Shown piece after piece: positions 9,701-15,830 of a DNA stretch of 15,830 nucleotides (the stretch's first letter is position 1; each line of letters starts with the position of its first letter). The translations under genes were made by a program, and so were the position numbers. The stretch lies in NCBI GenBank assembly GCA_003573635.1, contig QUTJ01031719.1, forward strand, positions 1-15,830. Reading direction: 5' to 3'. The stretch comes from Goniomonas avonlea (Eukaryota > Cryptophyceae > Goniomonadida > Goniomonadaceae). Under the pieces are notes generated by a model. The model did not search any database. It worked only from the letters and a program-made list of their open reading frames with translations, and was not told where the DNA came from.

Positions 9701-12700
9701 CCGGTTGCATTCTGATCTGACGGAGGAGCGGGTTTCTGCTGGGTTGCTTCGATTGGAGCTGGAACGCGTCCGTGGGCTGCTCCTCACCGAAGAGGACAAC
9801 TCGGCTAAAACTGATACAGAGCTCAAGAGGCTCAGAGCGCTGTATTCTGAGACGCAAACCCAATTGTCCTTGTTGACCCATCGCCGCGAGCCCGAGCCAG
9901 CCGTGAACCCCGAAGCCCTCGCCACGCTGCTCTTCCGGTGCAGAATGAAGCAGTTTGTGTCGTGGTGGCGGTGTGCGTCGGCGAGGTCACGCACCTCGCG
10001 ACGACTCCAACAGGTCGCAGCGCACTGGAGATGTCGGCGTCAACTCTCGCTGGCTGTAAGAGATCTCAAATTATTTTCTAGAATGTCGGCCACCACCAGG
10101 GCCAAGGCGGAGAGTGCTTCTGCCCATATGCAGGAGTGGAAAGTAAAGCGGGCTGTACGGACGTGGATCCATCTGGGGGCGAGACAGCTATCAAACAGGT
10201 CTAAGGTCCTCAGTATGGAGGTGGACACATTGCAATTCGCTCTGGACACTTCTCATGAGCGGACCGCGTTTATGGAGGCTGAGGTCGACCGGTGCTGTTC
10301 ACTTGTCGATGATTCGTTGAGGCGAGTTGCTGACGGGGAGGAGGAGCTCTCCCAGGCGCAGTCGGAACTCGAGAGGCAGCAGTGGCAACACGCTCAAGCC
10401 TGGGCTGACCGCAACAAAGCCATGGGGGCGCTGCTGCATCGTCGCCATGGTCGATCGCTCCTTGCGCGAGCATTTGGGGAGCTGTACACGGCGGCACGAA
10501 GCAAGCGAAGACAGCGAGACGATCATGCTAAATATTCTAAACTATTATCTTATTCCAAGGCCACGCGGGCATTGCGGGTGTTGCGTGCCGCTGCCCTCTC
10601 GTCGCAGCGGCAACGCGCAGCGCGAACGGTGGAAGATTCCGCCTCTCGCATCCGAGCCCTTGAGGCTGAGCAGGCCGATTTCACCCGATCTCTCGAGGTT
10701 GAAGCGGCAAGGAGTCAGGAGGCTCGCAGCGCTGCAGTCGCTGGAGCGTTGCGGCGCGTTCAGCTGCGATGTGTTGTGCGAGCTTTCGCCCTTGTTGTGC
10801 GAGCGACAGTCTGTCGCCGGCGGCGGCGCGTAGCAGCCGGAAAGGTTGCTCGACGCCAACGAGTGAGCGTCGTAAAAACTGTGCTGAGCAGCTGGCGCGC
10901 GACTGCTCAGCGAAAGCGTCGTGGGCGCGTGGCTGTGGCAAGAGCGTCAGAGATGCGAGGGCGTCGCGCAACCGTTGTTTCCTTCAGACTGTGGGTGAAG
11001 CAGGTCTGGGAGGCCACGGCGAGTGAACGCCATCTGCAACAGATTCGAATCACTGAGCTCGAGTCAGAAATTGAAGAGCTGCGGCAGGCTTTGACTGCTG
11101 CCACTGGCCGGGCACGCAAAGCCACAGCTGACGCCGAAGTTAAGGCATCCATGATCGAACTTGAGCTCCAGTACATGACCGAACTGGTCGAGGACCTGAG
11201 ATCCAAGGCACAACGTGACTCCACGGGTTGGTCTGCGAGACTCAAAAATTTAGAACAGCAGCTGCAGCGCGAGAAGCTGGAGTCTGAGCAGCTCCTCCAA
11301 CAGCTTGACGAGGACAGAAGGGCGAGCAAGAGAACCCAGTACGAGCGTGCTGTGTGCCACTGGAAGCAGTTGACTGTGACTCGTGCCTTTGCTCGCTTTG
11401 TAAGTGCTGCTGTGGCCGGACGCGTTCGGGGCGGAGTTTTGAATAACACCCTGCAGCGACGATGTGCAGCCGTCCTTCGTCGTTCGTTTAAGATGTGGCG
11501 AATGGTCGTTGTTGGCAAGTCTCGCGCGGACAGGGCCGCTGCGCACGTCTGTCTCACGACTGTCTCGACGGCATTTTCTCGGTGGCAAGCACATGTGCAA
11601 GCTTCCCGTCACAGCGCTCAGGTCTCAGATCTTCACGCCACAGTGTTGGCACTGGAACGCTCTCTCTCCGAGTGCCAGTCTTCCGCGGAGGCGAGCAAGG
11701 TAGCATCAGAGACGCAGGCAGCTGAGCTCGAGTCCCGCAATACCGAACTACAGCGCAATCTTCAGCTACAGAATGAGCAGCTCCTGGAGCTGAAGCTGCT
11801 GTCAATGACGCTCACCAACGATGCCCAGGAGGTCGCGGTACTGCAGTCACAGAAAGAAGCGGAGTTGGAGTCCCGGATCCACGAGTTGCTGGCGCAGCTC
11901 GCCTCCTTGGGTCTGGAGAAGGACGAGATGGCAGGCAGTGTCGCGACGCTTTCTGCCCAACTTCGCAGTTCTGTTTCGTCTGCTGCTCGATTCCGGGAGC
12001 GAAGCATCCAGCTTCAGGCTCGTTCGAGGGCCTTCGCACGCCTTCAGCATCATGCCGCACAACTGCAACACGCCCGACGCCTCTCGCTGGTTGCTCGTGA
12101 TCGCCACTCCAGCCGCGCTGTCCATTGTGTGTTTTCGCACTGGAAAACGCAAACACGTGCTCGAAAGCGTCTGCAAACGACCCAAGATCGGCTGGAACAG
12201 ACGGCCGTTGTTCGCAGCATTCGGCGGTGGCGCCGTCGGGCGCAACTTTCGACCCAAGCCAAGGCCAGAGCAAACGCCTCCGCGCTGAGCGAGAGCGTTG
12301 ATGAGGGTCTGTCGCGTGTTGTCGACCTCGAGGCGGAGATCGAGCGGCTCAATAGCGCGCTGACAGCGAGAGGCGCTCAAGCGCACGCAACACTTCTGGA
12401 TGAGCGAACTCGTCGTCGTCACGTCTGCGAGCGCTTGGTGTGGACACTGCAGCGGTTGCCGGCCGCGCGCGCGCTTGGGGCGTGGCGTTGGTTTGTGGCA
12501 GACAGGGTACACTGCCGCAGTGCGACTCTGCGAACGTATTCGCAGTTGCGGCCGGACTCATCGACCGTGTTTGGGACCTGGAGAGGACTTGTGAAGGATG
12601 CCCAGGCTGCGAAGGAGAAAGAGCAGCAAGCCCGTCTCGCCCAACTCGAGATTGAAGTGGAAGAGGTGCGAGCCGCTCTCGCTGCAGCCACCGCTCGCGC

Positions 12701-15700
12701 TCGTCGCGCAACTGCTGATTCGGACGAGATGATCAGGCAGTTGCAGTTTGAGCTGCAGGAAAGCAAGCAACTTGCGGACCAACTCACAGAGAAAGCCTCT
12801 CGAGATTTGACTGAGCAGAGACGTATTGCAACGCTACAGCGACGCGAAGTGATCCTTCGAGTGTTAATGCGGTGGGGACAAAGAGGGATGCTTCGTGCGT
12901 TCGGAGCTTGGCGGTCTACAGTTGGTGGGAGGAAGAGAGGTGGTAAGGCTGTTGCTCGGGCATTAAAACACATGGTCCACCGCAGTGCCGCGGTAGCTTT
13001 TGGCCGGTGGCGTGAGGAGACGAACGCTGCTCGAAGGTGCGCAGTAACGCAGCGAAGTGCGACAGACGCAGCGCGCATCCAGGAGCTGGAGGGGAATGTA
13101 TTGCGGATGGAAGCCTTGACGCGTGCTGACATTTCGCGCCGAGTCGAGCTGTGCGAAGGTGCACTGAGGCAGCGCCAGCGCTCCTCCTTGGTTCTGGCTT
13201 TCAGTGTCCTGTCTAACGCAGCAGACGCAGGCCGCCACCGCCGTGTGGTCGTCAACAACATTGATCGTCGCCGTCGTGTCGCAGCCCTTGTGCGAGGGTT
13301 TACGGCGTGGGTGAGACTCTTTGAGAGCAACAAGAGCGCTGAGCAGGCTGCTGATCGAGTGTTGGACCGCTATTTGCTCAGAACGACTTCGCTCGCGTTC
13401 GATATGTGGGCTTCGAAGGGGAAAGCTCTTCGGGACGCTGCCCTTAAAGACCAACAGGCTGCTCAAGTTTCAGCTCTGCAGGAAACCGTGCTGGCGCTGG
13501 AGCGGTGTCTTGCAGAGTGTAAGGCCGAGGCTGAGGCGAGAAAGACTGCCGCGGCGATCTCTGCAGAGGACCTCGAGGCTCGCAACGCTGAGCTCCAGCG
13601 TCTATTACAGCTCCAGAATGAGCAGCTGCTTGAGCTGAAACTTCTCTCTCTGAATTTGTCCAATAGCGCACAGGAAATTGCGTTGCTGCAGGCGCAGAAG
13701 GAGGCTGAGATGGCGCGCGTCGCTGACCTGGAAGTCGAGGTCAACCGCTTGACGACTGCTCTCACCCAAGCCACGGCCCTCGGCCAGGCCACCTTGCAGA
13801 CAGAAAGCTCACGCCATCTTAAAATTTGGGAGGGACTTGCTGCACGACTTCAGAAGGTTGTGATGGCGAGGGCGTTCAACCGGCTTGCGAGCGCTGCCGC
13901 AGTACGACGACAACGGCACTCCACCGCCACTGCGCTCGCCCGTCGCTTCCGAACGTCAGGCTTGAAGTCGAGTTTCGTAATGTGGCACATGCGATTCCTC
14001 GGCCAAGTTCGCAGTCGCACTGTCTTGTTGCGCGTGCAGACCCAGTGTCGGGGGCGACAGAGACGCTCCATGTTCAACTTGTGGGCAACCCAGGTTAGAA
14101 TTTCTCGAGACGTGAGACGGGGTCAGGGTCATGATGCTCAAGCAGCAAAGTTGGCAGCCGTCACTGCAGAAAGCCAACGGTATCGGACGGAAGCTGCTGG
14201 TCTCCGTGCCCATGCTCTCCACAAAATGACACAAGGACGCTTGCAACAAAATTTGGTGCGCTGGCGAGACTATGCGCGTCTCCAGCGAACCTCACGCCAT
14301 GCGGCAACTCAAGTTGCACATCTCTTGGTTACTCGTAAGTTGCGCATGTGGCGCACGAAGACTCAACAGTCAAAACGGTCGCAAGCGCTCGCTGAATGTC
14401 AAGCCCTCGATGCGAACCTCGAACTAGAGCGATCTCGTGCGCGTGATCTTGAAGAGGAGGTGTCTCGCTTGCGCGCCGACATCGCTCAGGGCTGGCTCCA
14501 AAAGCAGGAACAGCTTATGGCTACCAGGGTAGCTTGCCAGCGGTCGTACGTTCAAGTCCTTGGTCGCTTACGGTACATGTGCATGGCAACCGCGTTCAAA
14601 CAACTTGCTACAGCGGCAAAGGCAGCATGTCAACGGGGTCTACTTGTGCAACCAATGATGCGGCGGCTGTCAGATCGCTGCGCACGAAGCCACTTCCAAG
14701 GCTGGCGTGGATTGGTTGCTGCAACGAAGCAGCGCCGAACCGCAGAGACGAGAGTGGGTCAGCATCGTACGCGACGAGCTGCGGCGTCGGCGTTTACTCA
14801 GTGGGTACATCTCACCAGGCGAGCAGAGAGAATGGCAGTTGCGGATCGGCACTCCCATCAAATTGCAAGGATCTCAGGCCTCGAGGCAGAAGAGTCACGG
14901 TTGAGGCAGTTGTTGGCTTCCGCGGCCAAGGAGGACAAAGCGCGCCGTGTGCAACTGTGCAAGTTGATGGAATCTCAACTGCATCTCGCCTACCTCAGGC
15001 GGGCATTTGATGGACTCGCGGGTGCTGTTGTGACTGAGCACCGCCATCAAAAACTGCTCAGCAAGTGGGCGAGAGGATGGAATTGCCGCCTTGCCCGGAA
15101 GGCGCTCTCTGCATGGAGAAAATTGGCGGCAACCTGGGGACGCTGTAGGCGCGTTTTGAAGGTTATCGCTCATGTCTCACAGCGGAGGTTGAGTGTTTTT
15201 GCGTTCAAGCAGTGGGAGAAGGCCACGTACACGGCACAGCGTGCGGCATTGGCTGCGCTACTTCAAGAACAAACTGAAAGACACCAAGCTGCTGAAGCCG
15301 AAGCACTGCGGGTTCGGACTCGGCGAACACTGTCACGCGTGGAGCAGTGTGCGCATCGCAGAACGGTCGTGGTACTATCTCATGCCCTGGATGCCTGGAG
15401 AAACCTTGCATGCCGTCGCACTCGGAGCCGCAAGGTGTCATCTCGTGCTCTCGGGCGGCTGGCGCATCGGCGGGCATCGTCAGCGTTTTCACAGTGGGCG
15501 ACCCGCACTGCTTCCGGTCGAAGACTGAGTCTCTCGGAGCGAGATGCTGTCCGAGCCGCGCGAATTGCAGCTCTGGAGGCGGAAGGGTCTAGGATGCAGC
15601 AGGTGTTGGCTGCGACCGCAGAGGCTGCAAGCGTGAGGAGACGTGAGGTTATTGAGCGGCTCGTGCTGCAGCGGCGGTGCGCGAGCGTGTGGCGAACCTT

Positions 15701-15830
15701 TATGGCCTGGAGTGGGGCAGCGTCCCAGCTGAGGCAGAACCGCGACCGTCTCTGTCGCGCCTGTGCCCTGACCGCAGCTCGAGTTGGACACCTTGCTGTG
15801 CTGCGGAGCGTGCGTCGGTGGCGAGAGCTC
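796..15830 (+). CDS. Giant BBS5-like / coiled-coil / Sfi1-like repeat protein (3' end outside window)
   Basis: Twelve exons: 796-800, 848-883, 933-1087, 1134-2155, 2209-2457, 2509-2614 (3' border uncertain), 2689-2954 (5' border uncertain), 3077-3259, 3308-3418, 3465-3665, 3848-4180 and 4305-15830. They join in one frame for 4731 codons with no stop. Domain order: BBS5-type PH domain pair (residues about 1-260), Ser-rich low-complexity linker (261-406), coiled coil broken by short non-helical stretches (407-889), very long repetitive coiled coil (890 to about 2750), then at least 35 Sfi1-like motif positions in clusters separated by coiled coils (about 2765-4731). No signal peptide or membrane segment is visible. 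The BBS5 part suggests phosphoinositide binding at the ciliary base; the Sfi1-like part suggests centrin binding in basal-body or centrosomal fibres. Both roles are inferred from family knowledge. The architecture is not one I recognise. Alternatively, a BBS5-like gene and a separate coiled-coil gene could be adjacent, but the phase-0 junction at 2155/2209 argues for one gene. Confidence 0.8.
801..847 (+). other. Intron 1 (proposed, 47 bp)
   Basis: The donor GTCCGT follows ATGTG and the acceptor CTCGCAG precedes GCAGGAC. Splicing gives M-W-Q-D-K-E-I-R-F, and animal BBS5 has W-E-D-R-D-V-R-F at the same place. The length fits the other introns. Without it, a TGA at 837-839 would stop the BBS5 frame. 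The weakest point is the five-base coding part of exon 1; a longer 5' exon structure remains possible. Confidence 0.58.
884..932 (+). other. Intron 2 (49 bp)
   Basis: Donor GTAAGC and acceptor TTTTTTAG. It splits a Ser codon (AG|C) and joins FDVPA-S to QLDALRGEVVLD, continuing the BBS5 alignment without a gap. Confidence 0.9.
1088..1133 (+). other. Intron (1088-1133, 46 bp) inside first PH domain
   Basis: Donor GTGAGC and acceptor GACCAG. It joins SPKTNL to SFGLSSIISINT, matching the BBS5 run of VNVSVGYNCILNITT. It splits a Ser codon (A|GT). Without removal the frame shifts away from BBS5. Confidence 0.9.
1719..2155 (+). other. Ser-rich low-complexity linker
   Basis: Residues about 261-406 are rich in Ser, Thr, Pro, Gly, with acidic runs such as SDSDDG and SSDEGRSL. 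There is no heptad pattern and no recognisable domain. It probably forms a disordered, phosphorylatable tether between the PH pair and the coiled coil. It ends with RRTMAQ at the intron 3 donor. Reading on without splicing gives a stop at 2204-2206. Confidence 0.7.
2156..2208 (+). other. Intron (2156-2208, 53 bp) between BBS5 part and coiled coil
   Basis: Donor CAG|GTGCGC and acceptor GCTAAAG. The phase-0 junction joins RRTMAQ to RYRAELQEERSKG. This is the key splice for the fusion. Retention gives an in-frame TAA at 2204-2206 and a 422-residue BBS5-like protein without coiled coil. Confidence 0.8.
2458..2508 (+). other. Intron (2458-2508, 51 bp)
   Basis: Donor GAG|GTACCT and acceptor GCGACAG, phase 0. 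It joins HSLQRSE to HRCRELQSQLENAQ. Nearer AGs at 2480 and 2485 would put the exon out of the coiled-coil frame. Confidence 0.75.
2615..2688 (+). other. Intron with uncertain borders (about 2593-2688)
   Basis: A frame change between 2600 and 2690 requires an intron. Three solutions keep the frame. The first is GTTCCC at 2615 to CAG at 2688: 74 bp, smooth heptads LSEKALRDLEAAV, pyrimidine-rich acceptor, but a poor donor. The second is GTCCGT at 2593 to CAG at 2666 (74 bp, phase 0). The third is a GC-AG intron, AAG|GCGCGT at 2611 to 2666 (56 bp, phase 0, typical length). The last two add the residues DFLLSGTV. Confidence 0.45.
2955..3076 (+). other. Intron (2955-3076, 122 bp)
   Basis: Donor GAG|GTGCGC; the acceptor TTTCACAG follows a long pyrimidine tract. 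The phase-0 junction joins AGTLLDE to ICELEVAAS. Confidence 0.85.
3260..3307 (+). other. Intron (3260-3307, 48 bp)
   Basis: Donor CAG|GTACAC and acceptor TGTGCAG, phase 0. It joins HKMSSQAQ to ERADKLEFDL and removes TGA stops at 3291-3296. Confidence 0.85.
3419..3464 (+). other. Intron (3419-3464, 46 bp)
   Basis: Donor AAG|GTGGGT and acceptor GCCCCAG, phase 0. It joins DMSALDK to MDRKLQANTQTVVDL. Confidence 0.85.
3666..3847 (+). other. Intron (3666-3847, 182 bp) with CT-rich body
   Basis: Donor GCG|GTAAGC and acceptor TTGTAG at 3846-3847, phase 0. It joins AVAAAAA to ADREAAAATARE. A stronger-looking CACAG at 3832-3836 lies 11 bases upstream but would throw the next exon out of frame, into a TGA at 3948. 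It is the longest intron and is almost all pyrimidine. Confidence 0.82.
3686..3830. repeat. Pyrimidine tract with 34-bp tandem near-repeat
   Basis: About 145 bases are nearly all C and T on the + strand. The 24-base block at 3718-3741 recurs exactly at 3752-3775 (34 bp period). The tract lies wholly inside an intron. Confidence 0.85.
4181..4304 (+). other. Intron (4181-4304, 124 bp), last before the giant exon
   Basis: Donor CAG|GTGTGT and acceptor CTCCTCAG, phase 0. It joins SLAYLKSQ to AAAPLESPTLPPKPS. An internal TTTCTAG at 4259-4265 is not used because the sequence after it is not open in the right frame. Confidence 0.82.
6231..6329 (+). repeat. 42-bp (14-residue) coding repeat
   Basis: Units QVSQLETQLAQSSE (6231-6272) and QVSQLENQLAQSSE (6273-6314), then a partial QVSLL (6315-6329). 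Fourteen residues are exactly two heptads, so the duplication keeps coiled-coil register. The preceding QAELVQSGR looks like a worn half copy. Confidence 0.85.
6990..7391 (+). repeat. Near-identical 201-bp tandem coding repeat
   Basis: Copy 1 is 6990-7190 and copy 2 is 7191-7391. Over the first 178 bases I count 9 substitutions plus the N at 7132; the last 21 bases or so differ. The unit is 67 residues with the core ADAASADEARLLVSNLVA. Older copies of the core appear at about 7668 (ADAASAEEARLLVSNIV) and 8713 (EEARLLVSGIVEALQ). Several of the differences are synonymous, so the unit is under protein-level constraint or very young. Confidence 0.92.
7815..8064 (+). repeat. Coiled-coil repeat copy A (partner at 8988-9237)
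   Basis: Begins CSEANAAALIATLQAQ and ends ELSKLEEELRNA. It aligns without gaps to the copy exactly 1173 bp downstream, with about 50 of 83 residues identical. A shorter relative with SERSLADMTCSEAASNLRA lies at about 8172-8335, and another with SEQSLDELTQSEAS at about 8466-8570. Confidence 0.85.
8988..9237 (+). repeat. Coiled-coil repeat copy B (partner at 7815-8064)
   Basis: Begins CSEAGSAALVATLQAQ and ends ELSKLEQELFEA, gapless against copy A. It keeps the invariant stretch ECDRL-x-LELSKLE. Confidence 0.85.
11619..11892 (+). repeat. Spacer coiled-coil duplicate 1
   Basis: QVSDLHATVLALERSLSEC through LQLQNEQLLELKLLSMTL to HELL. It aligns without gaps for about 80 residues to the block 1845 bp downstream, with LQLQNEQLLELKLLS identical. 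It sits directly after the Sfi1-like cluster 11397-11583. Confidence 0.9.
13464..13737 (+). repeat. Spacer coiled-coil duplicate 2
   Basis: QVSALQETVLALERCLAEC through LQLQNEQLLELKLLSLNL, the partner of 11619-11892. It likewise follows directly after an Sfi1-like cluster (13209-13407), so cluster and spacer were duplicated together. Confidence 0.9.

Larger units (their letters stand above)
4305..9884 (+). other. Long repetitive coiled coil
   Basis: About 1860 residues (890-2750) consist almost wholly of Leu/Ala-spaced heptads with Glu, Gln, Arg, Lys and Ser, and almost no proline. The only Pro-rich spots are at the start (about 4320-4360) and a few isolated residues. Typical runs are SELDVLREKLSLMEA, ELSKLEEEL and QLDAAVQRASE. 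The part from about 6990 to 9240 is built from recognisable repeated units, described separately. The segment should form an extended parallel rod, as in centrosomal, rootlet or golgin proteins; composition alone cannot say which. It ends at a Pro-rich hinge (REPEPAVNPEA, about 9888-9920) just before the first Sfi1-like motif. Confidence 0.88.
4305..15830 (+). other. Exon 12: 11.5 kb open exon, runs off window
   Basis: The frame beginning GCT at 4305 stays open to the last base, 3842 codons, and ends in the middle of another repeat (VRRWREL). Heptads up to about 9885 and W motifs after it are all in this one frame, so no intron or frameshift is needed. An undetermined base at 7132 makes one codon (7131-7133) ambiguous; the matching codon one repeat later is GCT (Ala). 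The protein's true end is not in the window. Confidence 0.93.
9930..15830 (+). other. Sfi1-like (centrin-binding-type) repeat region with coiled-coil spacers
   Basis: Sfi1 repeats are roughly 33-residue helices with a core like A-x7-LL-x3-F/L-x2-W-K/R that each bind one centrin. Here motifs such as SFKMWR, VFSHWK, VFGTWR, AFGAWR, AFGRWR, HFQGWR and AFKQWE recur. Codons at the Trp position start at 9963, 10164; 10482, 10581; 10794, 10893, 10992; 11397, 11496, 11583; 12042, 12141, 12228; 12441, 12483, 12579; 12873, 12909, 13008; 13209, 13308, 13407; 13884, 13983, 14082; 14262, 14349; 14604, 14703, 14802; 15015, 15114, 15213; 15396, 15495; 15708, 15819. Most neighbours within a cluster lie exactly 99 bp apart; a few are 87, 96 or 111 bp apart. 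Between clusters lie Arg-poor coiled coils such as ELESEIEELRQAL. Classical Sfi1 is a continuous repeat array, so the interleaved coiled coils are unusual. Centrin binding is inferred from the motif only. Confidence 0.78.

Noticed and set aside
4305-9884. Assignment to myosin tail, golgin, rootletin or a similar named family
   Set aside because: Generic heptad similarity would give such matches. No family-specific head, tail or motif is visible, so no name is given.
9026-9994. 322-codon open frame on the - strand
   Set aside because: It is Ser/Leu/Arg-rich, as expected from the reverse complement of GAG, GCT and CTC-rich coiled-coil codons. It lies opposite continuous heptads and has no domain.
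12419-13333. 304-codon open frame on the - strand
   Set aside because: Opposite the Sfi1-like clusters, whose 33-residue periodicity shows the + strand is the coding one.

Overview
The window is nuclear DNA of a eukaryote that very probably builds cilia or flagella. It holds one gene on the + strand, made of short GT-AG introns (mostly 46-56 bp) followed by a huge uninterrupted exon. The species cannot be told from the sequence: a flagellated protist, oomycete-like organism, alga or zoosporic fungus would all fit. The standard genetic code fits, because the last exon reads 3842 codons without TAA, TAG or TGA.

Layout. Positions 1-795 are non-coding as far as I can see: the end of a GGGACAC minisatellite (1-38), a pair of small hairpins (441-474), an AATAAA (532-537) and a possible upstream ORF (587-757). 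From about 796 to 15830 runs a single gene that leaves the window open-ended, with at least 4731 codons over 12 exons. Its start encodes a two-PH-domain BBS5-like module (796-1718), then a Ser-rich linker (to 2155). Next comes an intron-rich coiled-coil part (2209-4180), then exon 12 (4305 to the end). Exon 12 has a long repetitive coiled coil (4305 to about 9885) and then about 5.9 kb of Sfi1-like F/L-x-x-W motifs. These motifs are spaced at exactly 33 residues in most pairs, come in clusters of two or three, and are separated by coiled-coil spacers.

Interpretation. BBS5 is the phosphoinositide-binding subunit of the BBSome, and Sfi1-type 33-residue repeats bind centrins in centrosome and basal-body fibres. 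One protein carrying both would be a plausible membrane-to-centrin-fibre linker at the ciliary base. The domain recognition is direct from the translated sequence. The single-gene fusion is supported by frame-consistent splicing but needs transcript evidence. The cellular role is inference. Several layers of internal duplication (42 bp, 201 bp, about 1.1 kb, about 1.8 kb) show how the giant exon grew.
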